Positions 1 through 13,700 of a DNA stretch of 64,000 nt are shown one piece after another. The DNA is taken from the NCBI GenBank assembly GCA_029237695.1, contig CM055265.1, positions 46,127,056 through 46,191,055 of the forward strand, written 5' to 3'. Position 1 is the first letter of the stretch. Each line of letters opens with the position of its first letter. Under the pieces are notes generated by a model. The model was not told where the DNA came from and did not search any database. It was given only the letters and a program-made list of their open reading frames with translations. Made by a program: the position numbers and the translations under genes. The stretch comes from Conchocele bisecta (taxonomy: Eukaryota; Mollusca; Bivalvia; Lucinida; Thyasiridae).

Positions 1-1246
1 TGCAGCAGGCTTGGGTGAACTGCCCATTAACCAGTTTGACAGAGACATTATCGCGATCAATGATCAAAAATTACCCAGGGTATTTACAACAATACAATAC
101 AACAAGTATTTAAGAGCAAGCATCTATTACTCAAATCTTAAATGACCCGCAAGTGAAAATTACGCTAATAGTCGTGAGACAATGCACAAATCAAACTTAT
201 CACACATACAGTTTTGAAATCGGTCCATCAATCGTCATCATAATTGTCCAATCAGACCGCATATTCATATAGATCGCTGGTCATATCAAATTGAATTTGA
301 TTAAACCAAACTACAAAATAATTAGTGGCGTCTTACCTGTTTCTTTCAAGTGGCGCATCTTTAATTATTAACGAAAACATATTTGGCGTCGGTCAAGTCT
401 TTGAATTTGCCGACGTTGCATCTCAATATTTGCATTGTACTGTAACTTAATTAATACACACACATCATCGGCGAATGTAAATACTCGATAAAAACATCCA
501 ATGAAAACAAACTCCCGCCTTGTGGGTGGAGTATTGGAAAATCGGCTTGCGGTTAACACAAGGAGTGCTAAACGGCCGGGATATGATTGACAGGTCAATT
601 GCAAAGGCTGTGTTTATTTCTATCAATTTCTGCCGCGTGCTGCATCAAACAAACTAGGCGTTTCACTGAACTGTGCCGACGTCATGTGGTGTCACAGTGT
701 GTGTACACAATAATCTGGTTTAACACGCTGCCCAAGGCCATTACTCAACATTTGCAGCACTATTTGACAAGCCTGGGAATATCGATTTCACGTTAGCGGG
801 GTGTGAAATGGGAAATTATAAACAATTTTGTTTCAATTTATGACGGTTATATGGAAACTGCAATCACCGAAAATTACCGGGATTTTTTCAAAGCGAAGTC
901 GACTTCGCCAGACGGGAAATAAAAAGCGAAGTGAATGAAAAAAAAACGACGATGTCGCTCACTTCGCCCTCAAAATTGAACCCTGTACTCATATGCACAC
1001 CTGCCAAAACTGCAATGTCAGTATGGAATCTCAGTACTGCCGGTATCTATATTCATATGCGCACCTGCCACGCTAATGTAGGCCGATACACAAGTCTTGG
1101 TATGTTCGTTTTGGTATATAATAAATAGAATATTCATATTTTTGCAACAAAAATGGCATCTCGTCGCGTGAAATGTCCATATTTAACTCGTGCATGAAAT
1201 ATGCACATTTCACACCACTCCATAAAGATATATGTCATATTTCAGC
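1..1246. other. no gene recognised
   Basis: AT-rich sequence, presumably the GALNS intron before the last exon. I see no convincing exon on either strand. Only a short palindrome around 894-909 (GCGAAGTCGACTTCGC) stands out. Confidence 0.5.
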
Positions 1247-1627
1247 GCTCCAGATAAGATGCGTAATACGCAATTAAAATTACCAAAAACCCAATTGAAA
1301 TCAGAAGTAGTGAGTATCAAAAAGCAATGCAATCTTTGTGGTATCTTTATCATGTTACAGAAAACAATAAACAGACCACAAATATAGCATATTTTCTTAT
1401 TTTTCCATGAAAACACATCTTGTTAGTTCATTAGAATTGTCTCCAAGGAGACAATTCTAATGAAATACCAAGATGTGTTTTCATTTAGAAGCAAACTATT
1501 CAATAATTTCTGCCTGTTGATGTGTAAACAGTAGTGTGATTCTGTTACACAATTAAAATTTTGAAATACCAATTGCTTCAGAAATGATGGAGTGACAATA
1601 CTCAATTACTAATTCCTTATCTGGAGC
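1247..1627. mobile_element. MITE, family M7 (GCTCCAGATAAG termini)
   Basis: It starts GCTCCAGATAAG and ends CTTATCTGGAGC. Inside is a palindrome at about 1427-1462 built on TTAGAATTGTCTCC and its complement. A related copy lies at 57298-57680. No coding capacity. It ends 28 bp from the GALNS donor at 1655. Confidence 0.7.
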
Positions 1628-1654
1628 CCTGATATTTGTATCTATCTAGCTTAC

Positions 1655-1772
1655 CATGACAGCATTGTCGCACCAGTTGAGCTGTGGTTTGCCGGGTACC
1701 AACTTTGCCCTGTGGTCCTCGACTGCATCCAGTATGGGAACTATGTTGGCCTTATACTCCGGTGACGTGTTT
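1655..1772 (-). CDS. GALNS: GALNS exon encoding [20 protein letters not shown]...LNWCDNAVM
   Basis: 118 nt. Acceptor gactggcag, donor GTCATG|gtaagc, leaving phase 0. It codes [20 protein letters not shown], then [19 protein letters not shown]. Human GALNS continues from this point with one short Cys-rich C-terminal exon; I could not find it in bases 1-1650, so it is probably left of the window. Confidence 0.92.
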
Positions 1773-4700
1773 CTGCCAGTCAGAAAGGTCAATTACAAGG
1801 ACCCTTTGACACCGATATAACACTACCGTAATAACCCTTAGTATTCGGACACTATTTATTTTGGGAAACCAAAACATGCACAAAGTCTAGTGAAACAGGC
1901 TCCAGGGGCCAGTTTCACTATTAAAACCTTTAAGACTAAGAAGTTTGTAAGCGCAAAATTTAATTTTCGAATACTATTTACACGGAGAATCTATGTTCGA
2001 AAATATTTAGAGCATGTGTTCATGTGCAATGATGTTACAAAATGCATTGAGTTACTATAGGAATGAATGGCCTTTTTGTGGAATTTATCGGGGTATAAAC
2101 TTGGAAAAGTCGCGGGAATACTGGACGAAGGCCGGAAGGCCTCGTCCAGTATTCCTGCGACTTTTCCAAGTTTATATCCCCGATAAATTCCACAAAAAGG
2201 CCATTCATTCCTTATAATTCCAGCATTTGAAATAAATTCATCAAGAAAATGTGTTTATTTTCCGTTTTCTTAAGAATTATTTTAACTGCGCCTCACGGTT
2301 ACGGAAAGTAGTTTGGCATATTGAGTTTATTGGGATATAAATTTTGGACAGCGACTTGCTACGGGCCAATCAAATGTTAGGGAATTGTGTAAATATTTTT
2401 GTGCTGGAATTATAAAATGGTAACATTAGTTAACCATGTTAAATGTGACAAGTAAACTAACGAAAATCTTTGTACGAACAATATCATCGATTCGTACAAT
2501 GTTTACTGTCTGTTCCACGTTTTGCTGCCGACGAACATTTGGCCATTAAACACATTAAATCTAAAAAATATTTAAAAGTAAGTACTTTTTCATCAATAAC
2601 AAAAAAGTCACACTCACCAAAAAAAATTATTTGATGAAATTCCATGAAATATTGATTTTATTTCGAAAAAAAGATTTTCCTATGGGAATTTAACATGAGG
2701 AGTCAATAGGGGATAGTAGTCAGTTATCGTTCCTGTATAGGTGGCGCCACTCGTCACGGTCCCAGCTGTTGTGTTCTTTTCGTGTAAACAACGTGTTCAC
2801 CTTAGTTCATAATCATACAAGTGGGAATATTAGCATCTAAATTAAACTTACTAAACTTATGGTTATATTTATCAATTCGTTTAACGAACAAAAATTATAA
2901 GCTGCCGTTTTCATTTTGAGAATCGGTCCTATTTAATGATGAAATCTAAAAAATTGGCTAAATATTCGGGTCAAAACTATTTTTTTATCCGATTTTAATA
3001 AAATTAGTATGTAGACACATTTATGTTCAAACTCCTCTTCAAATATGCTATTTACACTCACCTAGGGTCATATATTAAGGACTTAGAGAGGAAAAAATGA
3101 CCCATGTATTATTAGTATTTTAAAACACGTTTCCGAGCAGTGGGATAATTTTATAAATATTTTGAGTAAAAATAGGTTTTTGCGAACATTTTTATTATTC
3201 CAAATTGAATCGAGATCCCTATATGTAAAATCATCTACACAACGAGACGGATCGTTTGCCGTTTACTTTTTGAGAATCGGTCCAAAGGTTATTAAATGAT
3301 ATAATCGGGGAAAAAAACCAGCTAAAATTCTACCTGAAAACACTTTTTTTTGCGAATAACTTTTATTATTCCAAATTGAATCGAGAACCCTATTATTTCT
3401 GTGCTGCCGAAAATAAAATATGTATGCGCCCAGGCTACCCACTTTTTTTTATCTGGGGGACATAATCGTTCATAACTTTTCATCAGATTTTAATAAAACG
3501 GCCCAATATTTTATTATTTTAAAATTTAAAGTGTGTGGGGAGGTGGGGGGGGGGGGGGTGATATGACATTGATATGAAATGTCTGTTACAGGCATCATGA
3601 ATCGTTGGTGAACAATACATGCCTAATCCGACTGCAACATTGTTCAGACTTATCTGGGTGTACACTGGTAGCAGACTCAATGTTACGCTTTTTACCGGGC
3701 TATCAAATATTATCTGTTGGTTTTTATCATCATTTGACATGATAGCTGTTTACATTTGTGACATTCAAACTTAGGCCTACGGAAATATATTCTTTACGAC
3801 CCGATAGTCGGACATTCCTTTTTCTCAGTTCATCTTTTAGCTGCGTTAAATTCAGCGATCCGTACGAAGACGGATGCCTTGTTTTAATCAGATAATCGAA
3901 ATGCGGTCAACACGTTTGTGTATTGGAATAAATGCAGGAGTCTTGGACTGCGACCGGTTGCGCCATCTGGTGGAACACAAGATGAGATAACTGACTACTA
4001 TCCCCCATTTCCAAAACATTTCGTTTTTTTATCCTAAAAATTGACTCCAAAACCTGGCGAGATAGCTTGAAAATGATGTAACTAAGAAAACAAGTTAGAT
4101 TTTGAAAATCGGTCCACAAATAAAAAAAAATATTTAAAAAAAAATCTATTTTTAGCCCCCATGTTAAATTCCCATAGGAAAATCGTTTTTTCGCAATAAA
4201 ATCAATATTTGATGGAATTTCATCAAATAATTTTTTTTGGAGAGGGTGACTTTTTTTCTTATTGATAAAAAAGTACTTACTTTTAAATATTTTTTAGATT
4301 TAATGTGTTTAATAGCCAAAAGTTCGTCGGCAGCAAAACATGGAACAGACAGTAGTGAAATGGGCTCCTACATACTTAATGATATACTTCTCTCCGGGGT
4401 CACGACCGAGGTGGAACAACAGTGGATGGGCGGTGTAGTTCGTCTGGTCGTGTGTCGTCACTCCCTCAATCACCTCACCCGGACAGAAGTTAACATGCTG
4501 AATGAAAGACAGCATTCATGGTAGTTTTCTGTGTGATGCGAGATATATTAATAAGATTTTATGCCCTGATAGCTTGGTGGACATCAGCCATCATACAGTA
4601 TTGAAGCTATCAAGCGGAAATGACAATATTGAGGAATAAATAATCTAGTTTTAGTTGGGGTGACTTTAAACTTGGTCCGCTTTTAATAGGTATTTTGCTC

Positions 4701-7700
4701 TGATCGATATTAATGCACATGTGAAGTTTGGTGGACGTCGGCCATATAGTATGGAGTTATCGTGTAGAAAACGACAATGTTGAAGAATAAAATATATTTT
4801 TAGACGGGGGTGACCTGGAACTTGGTTGGATGAGCCCCACTTTCAATAGGTGTCTCTGTCCCTGATGAATATAAATGCGATATAGCAACTTGAACTTGAT
4901 CAACGCACATGTGGACAGACAGACAGACCAGACACAGACCAGACACAGACACAGACACAGACCAGGACCAGACCCAGACCCAGACCCAGACCAGACCCAG
5001 ACACAGACCAGGACCAGACCCAGACCCAGACCCAGACCCAGACCCAGACAAGACAAGACCAGACAGACAGACAGACAGACAGACATACAGAGAACTTACT
5101 TCAGACAGTGAGGCTGTCCATGTCCAGAAATGGGCCTTGTATTGTCCATACCGCACAGCCATCAGTTCATTCCCACGGTAGTAGAATATAGCCCTGTAAA
5201 TATCAGGGATCAGGGCTCGTGCTTATAAATGTGATTATATTTTATATTAATCTCTTAAAATTATTACACAAAATAGCAAGGTACTACTAATTCAAAGGTC
5301 CTGGGTCTCGAGATGTGGATGAAAGTAAGGAAAACAGCTTGAAAGAGAGCATTTAACCGTAGATTTATATCTGTCTTCTGAAGATACAATGACCCAATGG
5401 GTGAACTGTCAAAAAATGTATGAAAACAATATTGAAATAAGAAAATTAGCAGCTGCAAATGCTTGTTTTGTTCAATATAGCATACAAATTTCGCCCATAC
5501 GCTCATGATTAGTAATCATGTAAAACACTTGTATTCGCTGCCCATTAGATCATCGACTATGTCAGAGATTACCGGTATATTCAGTTGTCACATTGTTAAA
5601 TTTTTGCGTAGCACACATGCATATTGTGTGTTAAGGTATTACAGTGTTTATAGTGATTATATAGAAGTGTAAAATGCTGAAGATATCTTGTAATAAAGCC
5701 TTTCAAAGAAATAACAAGCGGGTTTGTCTTTGTGATGATAAGTCTGTAAATTTCACATTAACAATGTTTTCTTGTACTTTGAACACTGTGTATATCCAAT
5801 TTCCCCTACATACACGAGATCAGATACAAATAATAGACCAGAGCTGACCATAAGAGGGGAGCCGCCTAGCCGACGATCATTGGTTGAAGAGGTACGTCAC
5901 CCCACAGTGGACACTAACCAAGGACACTGGTATAGTGAACTAGAAATTGGATCGAATATACCAATGATGCCAATAACCATGAAGGTGCATACCGCCAAGA
6001 ACAAGGTGACAGGCATGAAACAAGATGCCTTAAGTGTGGCCTAACGAACCACAAAACAGACGATTGTCGGCATAAAACACAGGTGCAATGCTATAAGTGT
6101 AAACTTTATGGCCACAAAGACTCTTCAGGACTATGTTGGTGGAGATAGGAAGTAGGCAAATATGCCAAAACAGTAAATGAATGTGCATACATGAACGCTG
6201 TCTCAACGCCAAACTTTTTCACGCTATTAGAAGATATTTGTAGTAGTTGTAACAAATTAACATGTGACTGTGTAGCAAATGACACCACAATTGTGGAAAC
6301 TAGCAGTACATCAACTGCAGCCTACAATACAAGTACCATTGTTGATACGGATTTATCAGTGAATGAACATGTAAATATCAGTGATCAACCAGTGCCCCAT
6401 AAAGGCCAGTCCAAAGCTAATCAAAGTGTTCCAAAACCAATGCATATATTAAAATTAGGATCACTGAATGTTTGTGGTCTGAGATCAAAATTACACTTCC
6501 TGAATTTTGTGAAAAAGTACATGAGTATGATATTTTTGGTGTGTTAGAAACAAAAACTGACAATTATGATGTGATTTCACTTAAGGGTTATCATTTCATA
6601 CAGCAAAGCCGTAAGCAAAAGTATATCCGAAAGTCTGGAGGTATTGGCATTTTTGTAAAAGAAACTATGACAGAATATGTACATAAAATTGACACAGATT
6701 CCGATTATGTAATGTGGATAAAAATTGACAAAAAGAGTATGAATACTGTTACTGATGTAGTAATAGGCTTCATATACCAACCGCCTGAAAACTCACGATT
6801 TTACACTCCTGATGAAACGGAGACCCTCGATATTGAAATCACATCTATGTGTATTGATTATGAATGTGTGTATATACTAGGTGATCTAAACTGTCACACC
6901 TCTGACATTGACGAGTTTGTGGAGATTGACCCATTTGTCACAGAACGTTTAACATTGAATGATGAGCATCTGACTGAATTCTATAACAAATTTGAGCATT
7001 TAGAACAATATGGACTGAACAAGCACAGAGTATCCAAAGATAACAAGGTTAACAACAGTGGTCATCGCTTACTAGATTTGTGCAAGGCAAATAATTTGTT
7101 TATTCTGAATGGCAGATGTGATACGGATAAAGGTATAGGGGCCTATACATACAGAAGTATGTCAGTGATAGATTATGTGATTACAACAATTGATGGAATA
7201 TCACATCTGAATAATTTTAAGATCACTTATACCGATGTTCTATTCTCTGACGGTCATGCAATACTAGACATAAATTTGCACTTTAAGAACCCGCTAAATG
7301 ATAGAAATCTTAGCACATCCTCAAAGAAATATGAAAATAAAGCACGACCTTCGAGGTGGAAACAGGACAAAAAAAATGAGTTTGTTTCAAATATTACACA
7401 AGTAGAAGTTAATCATTATGTGTACAGTCCCATAGAAAACGAACAGCCAAATGCCAAGATGATTCCGACAGGCTAATGTTCCTGTTAATGATTTTGTATT
7501 GCACTATGGGGTCAGCTAATGAGATAACAAAGCATGCCGAACTACTTTCACAGCCCAGCTGGAGTCTCCAGTAACCACCAGACTCGACCATAGTGCATGA
7601 GAATATGTACAGGTGAGTTTTATTACCACAAGCGACTATTATGGCTGTAATCTTTGCAGCTTAGGTCCAGATCAGAATGAGCAGTCACATCAGGATCTAG

Positions 7701-10700
7701 ACTGTTACCGACTGGATTCATCATTGTCTAAATGGATAAGCAACCCTGATCTTGTTCCATGCTCTCTTGGTAGCCTACAACATGTGTGTGCTGATTTCCA
7801 CAATAATGATGGGAGAATTGCTTGTTCTAACAGCTATAAGCTGATGATACAAGAACACACTAGTCTTCTAACCAGTGTAGATATATCTGCGGGTTCAAAC
7901 TGACCAGCACACTAGCAAGTTACAAATTAAAATGTGCTGTTGATACATAATTACATGTAGATTATGTTATGTTACATACACCTTGCAGAAATAAATATCT
8001 TCATTGCAAAACCTTACTTCAATCTCAAAGTCAGACTTCACACAAGGAATTTAGCTGAGTGTGAGTCCTGGCTGGGGAATGGACCTTACGGCATATGCGA
8101 CATTGTAGCCCCAGATCAACCAGCGCATCCGTGCAGTCTGACCAGGGCCTATATTTGTCATGTTTTGTTTTCATCGAAGTAGTAACAATAATGATACCAG
8201 CAAAACGCCTCGACTTGAATCGTACTTAGTGCGTGTGCAAAAGGAAATATGTTTTGAGTCCAAGTTGGCGATTGAAAATGTTTTATAAACTATCAACAGA
8301 GCTTCAGTCAAGGTGCGTAATTTGATAAATTTGAGGTAGGATTTTGTTATTTCTTCACCAAAAATGGCAAGTTGGGAGCTATGATAAGCTTATTATTTCT
8401 TACTGGAACATGATTCAGCTCTCAAGTACCGGGGGGCGGGTGGGGGTGGGGCGCGAGGGGTGGGGGGCAAAACGATACAAGAGGACCAAACCATGTAGGT
8501 CGGCATTCCGGGAAGGATGAACACACACCGATCGTTAAATTACCCATCACATGCTCCCTCCTACCACCCATTCCCATGTTGGAATAAATTGGGGATAGTG
8601 TGTATAAACAGGTCATCAAACTTTGGTCAAGAGTACAACTACAGACGCAGTCAGTTTATTTGATACTGAATGAATGACTGTTAAAACGTTTGATTAGAAT
8701 TTTTTTATAAACTATCAACAGAGCTGAAGCTAAGGTGTGTAATTTTATCAATTCTGGATAACAACAAATTTCTGCACCAAAAAATGGCAAGTTGGGAGTC
8801 TCAATGATCTCAATGAGACGATTCTAAAGGACTCCTAACTTGCTATCTTTCATTGAGAAATAAGAATTTCGCCACCAAATTATGCACCTGACACGGAGCT
8901 CGATCTGTATCAATCTCAAGTCCGCGCAGTCTGATCAGGGCTAAAGTTTTTTGAAGGAGTAACATTAATGATACCAGGAAAACGCTTTGACTCCCAATCA
9001 TTCTCAGTGTCAATTAGTGCAAATATTCTAATCAATAACACACAATTGCAAATTATACATATTTGGCCTTATATTTGTATATGCGTATACTATGTACACA
9101 GTGATCCGTTATGAGACCAACCATGTAAGTAATTTGATACATTTCCACAGTTGTCATAGTTCATGAAAAATATTTACATAATTTATGATTTTCTTCCGTA
9201 CATGACAACGAATATTTATGACACTTTCAAAGCATATTGCAAGATGTCATCATTTATTAAAAAAAATACAAGACTGTTATAAATATTATTCTTTGAATAT
9301 CGCGGATGTTATTAAGTATGAAATCAATTGAGATAGACGGAATGGCGAACCGTGCAGACCCTGATCAGACTGCGCGGATATGCAGGCTGATTTGGGTAGC
9401 GGAGTTGGTAGCATAGATCATAAGCCCCATTTCTCCGTCATGCCAACATATGCCATATGTATGCATGTATGTCATAGATAATTGCAGGTTTTGCAATCGT
9501 GGTGCCATAATTATGTGCTCTTCATATTTACTGCTACATTTTGAATAAAATATAAAAATACAGCAATTATCTAGTACATATCTCTGCTATCGAATAATAA
9601 CAAAAAAAGATTAGTATTTATTATATCTTCCCATTTTAGTTCAGAAACCACTCATATTTATTCTGTCCTATGCAGTGGTCAAGCCGCCTGACCATTATCC
9701 ATGCGCGGACACAAAATAGTTCTCACACGTCCAGTTTCATTTTCGCACATAAGGATTATGTTTGGCGATTTGGCTTCTTGTTAGTTTTCGTTTGTTTAGT
9801 GGAATGCATACATATATCTATTCTCGGTGTATATAAATATTGAATACAATTTTATATTATAATGGTATCATAGATAGTATTTTGGCCCACATATTCCTAC
9901 GCCGTATTGGAACCATTTTGGCGGGATTTGGAGAGGTCTTCGGAACACATATTTTGGTAAAATCTTAATTTTTTTTCACAATATATTTGTCGTTGGTCAA
10001 CCGATTTTGACGGGAGAAAAGGCATTTTTGCATCTCTGATAATGATAAAATTGATTATAGCATTATTTCTAGATTTTATTTGCGTTATAACATATTTAGA
10101 ATTTAACTGGGAATTTCAGAATCTTATCATATCGCCTAATGGGCCATTTGACCCGGTGTTAGGAACATTAAATCTCGCCGTAGGAACATTAAATCTGGTT
10201 GGTATCGGGGATGCAGACAGGTTTATTCCAGTATCCAGCTGTGCAACTCGGGTTTCCCGACCCCACGTTTTCTTTGAAGTAGTGGGGTTTACAAGTACCC
10301 GACTTTCTATGGGAGCGTACACCTAATGTGATATTCACTGTAAGCTTGATCAACTTGCCAAAAACTCACAAACAACTAAAGCTGATATTAATTCAATAAC
10401 GTTAGAAATTAGACAATTACTCACAAATTCTGCCAAATTAACCTTCGGTCATAAGCATAGCAAATACTCATCAAACAATAAAACGTGGTTTGGGCCAGAG
10501 TGTCTAAGGGCACGAAATAAATACCATGAAATGAAGAATAAGAAAAGAGAGGACCCATCCAACATAAACGAACAACACTTAAGACATGCCAGTAAAATTT
10601 ACAAGAAAACAATGAATAAGTATGTTAATAGAACTAAAAGAGAAACACAAAGAAAGTTAAGGACATTGAAACAGAAACAACCAAAGGAATTTTGGAAAAT

Positions 10701-13700
10701 TTTAAATAGTTTAGAGCAAAATAAAGCTGATGACAAAGTAACTCTTGATTTGTTGTACGAATATTTCAAAAATACCAACTCTAACCAGGCAAATAATCAA
10801 GAAAATGAAGCAAATTATGAAGTTAATTTCCAACTAAATGACGATGATGAAATTTTAAACACACCCATCACATCTGAAGAAATTGAGAAATGCATACAAA
10901 AACTGAGTAACAACAAAAGTCCATCTAATGATTATATTATAAATTAATACATTAAAAATACATCACATATATTTCTTCAAATTTATACATCCCTCTTTAA
11001 CATTGTTCTTGACATGGGAATTATCCCAGATTCTTGGCTCGAAGGAGTCATACGACCTATATTTAAAGGAAAGGGTGACCCGTCAAAGCCAGAAAACTAT
11101 AGACCAATTACTCTTGTTAGTTGTTTTGGAAAATTATTTACTTCAATTTTAAACAACAGATTAGATAACTTTTTCGAAAACGAAATGATAAGAAATGAAA
11201 ATCAGGCAGGCTTTAGAAAAGGATATTCGACAACTGATCACATTTATGTACTACATTCACTAATCGAGATTCTAAAGGCACAAAAGAAAAAACTGTTTTG
11301 TTGTTTTATTGACTTTAGTAAAGCTTTTGATTCAGTGTGGCGAGTTGGACTTTGGCAAAAGTTAGTTAAAAATAATGTAACTGGCAAACTGTTCAGAGTA
11401 ATATATAACATGTACCAAAATATTAAGTCATGTGTCACTGTAAATAATCAACAGTCAGCATATTTCAGTAGCAATATTGGATTGCGACAAGGTGAAAATC
11501 TATCCCCATTACTTTTTTCTCTATACCTAAATGATTTGGAAGCATTTCTTGAGGGTAGTACATGTCAAGGAATTGAACTGCAGCTGAATACGCCAGAATT
11601 TTATTTTTACATGAAATTATTAATTTTACTGTATGCAGACGACACTGTTGTTTTGGCCGATAATGAACATGATCTACAGAAAAACCTAGATTACTTTTAC
11701 CTATATTGCCAAAACTGGAAACTAAATGTGAATTTCTCTAAAACGAAAATCTTAATATTTGGAGCCAGGAATACTAGCAAGTTTAATTTTTTGCTGGGAG
11801 GAAACAAAATTGAAATCTCAGATGAGTATAAATACTTAGGCATTTACTTTTCCAAATCGCGAACGTTTTATAAGGCAAGAAAACATGTAGTAGAACAAGC
11901 AAGGAAAGCAATGCATCTCCTATATAAAAGAATACGAAATTTTGATTTGCCAATCGATTTACAACTCCAAATTTTTGACCACACGATACTCCCTATTCTT
12001 CTCTATGGCAGTGAAATTTGGGGTTTTGAAAACATTCAAACAATTGAAAAAGTGCAAAATGATTTCCTAAGAGCTATTACAAAACTGAGGAAAAGTACAC
12101 CAATTTATATGCTATATGCAGAATTAGGTAGATTCCCAATTGAAATAAATGTTAAAGCACACATGATCGGGTACTGGATCTCTTTAAGAATGGGAAAACA
12201 AACAAAATTGAGCAATCTAACATATGCCGTTATGGCAAACAACTACCCTAACTCTAAATGGATCAGATATATAAAAGGTATATTAGAAACTGTTGGACAA
12301 AATGATTTATGGTTGAACAAAGAGATACTATACCCAAAAGCAACAAAACTATATATACTACGAATATTAAAAGATCAGTACATTCAAAAATGGTCAGGTT
12401 TGATGCAGTTATCAACCAAAGGGAAAATGTATCAAATGTTTAAAGAAACAATTGAACCAGAATCATATTTAATAAATTTAACCGACACAAAATATATTCC
12501 GCTAATCAAATTCCGAACAAGCAACCACAGATTGCCCATTGAAACTGGAAGATGGAACGGCATAGAAGTATCTGAAAGGAAATGTTTAATATGTAACTTA
12601 AATACAATAGGTGATGAATTTCATTATCTCTTGGAATGTCCATACTTTAGTAATGAGCGTGAATTATACATCCATAAGAAATACTACAGTCATCCAAATA
12701 TACCTAAATTTCAGCAACTGATGCAATCAAAAAGTACAATAGTATTGTCTAAACTATGTATTTTTGTTAAACTTATAATTGACAAATTTTAAAATTTAAA
12801 ACATAGATCAGCAGTTTTAATTATATACACAGCATCATTTTAGGGAGTAAATAAATTGAACAACAAGTGGTCCGCAAACAGTATTTATAGGTATTTATGC
12901 TGTATCCTCCCTGCCACAATTGCTACATCAGATTATCTTACCCTCCGTACATTGTACATTACCTTGTCTATATTAATGAATCAGCATGTTCTCATATGCC
13001 ACTTGCATGTGGCCAGAGGTGACTTTGCTTTTAATAAATGATATGTTCTGTTCTGTTCTGTAAACAATAGATGAATGTAAATCCATTATTTGAAATTTCC
13101 AGACGATCATAAATTTGCACTTACAAACATTTTAGTTGTACAAAGTTTAGTGAAACGGGCCCCAGATGTACAAATAGTAAGTACCTGTCTACACGCGTGT
13201 TATTGACAAGGGCGGCCGTGAGGCTGACTCCGTCCACCACCCGGTCCTGGGGTATAGGTACTCCAGCCAGCTCGGCCAGCGTCGTGTACAGATCCATCAA
13301 TGACCCGGCCTGGTGAGACACCTACAAAATAGCGACGGTTGGCTTAGGACCTTGGAACATAGCGAATACCAGGCTGGCGTCTCTTCACATCGGGGTTATC
13401 AGGCAATACTAATTAAAAGGGTTAGTGAAAGAAAGGGGGCCATTCTTACACCGACTACTTCATTATTAACAGTAACTAAATATGTGGCTGTGACTGGAGA
13501 AATGAGGCTTATAGCTGAATAAAATTATGTTGTATTCCAATAGTGTATTTATTAAATTATCACAGTCATTGGTTTCATAAATTGAAAATTGCTCCATCAA
13601 AGTACATCAATCTGGATCAGCGAACTTAATAGTGATCTTTCTGAAATCAGATTTGGTGAAATGTGACTTTGACTGGAGAAATGGGACTTATCGGTTTTGT

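Larger units (their letters stand above)
7480..10322. mobile_element. 2.84 kb insertion splitting the LINE
   Basis: LINE coding sequence stops at 7472 and resumes at 10339. Both borders carry CTAATGT (7473-7479 and 10323-10329), a plausible 7-bp target duplication. The insert ends are not inverted repeats of each other. Inside are fragments of MITE families M5 and M6, a G-rich tract, and a possible orphan 3' exon at 7613-7903. About 9430-10320 holds nothing I recognise. Confidence 0.6.
5779..13060 (+). mobile_element. degenerate APE-type LINE (Jockey/CR1/L2/I group), split by an insertion
   Basis: Order of parts: ORF1 zinc knuckles (about 6026-6142), endonuclease (6440-7472), insertion (7480-10322), connector and reverse transcriptase (10339-12792), 3' UTR, and a short TTCTG tandem tail ending at 13060. 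Such short repeat tails are typical of CR1/L2-like LINEs. Frameshifts near 6020 and 6500 and stops at about 6143 and 10945 make it inactive. It lies antisense in the GALNS intron between the exons at 5.1 and 13.2 kb. The 5' end is uncertain and the clade is not assigned. Confidence 0.9.

Noticed and set aside
1..1650. C-terminal GALNS exon (short Cys-rich WAPPGC-like)
   Set aside because: No matching stretch seen on the minus strand.
4875..5181. Asp/Arg/Gln-rich and Val/Leu-rich frames near 5 kb
   Set aside because: Translations of the GACA/CAGACC microsatellite; only the minus-strand 5100-5193 part is real coding sequence (GALNS).
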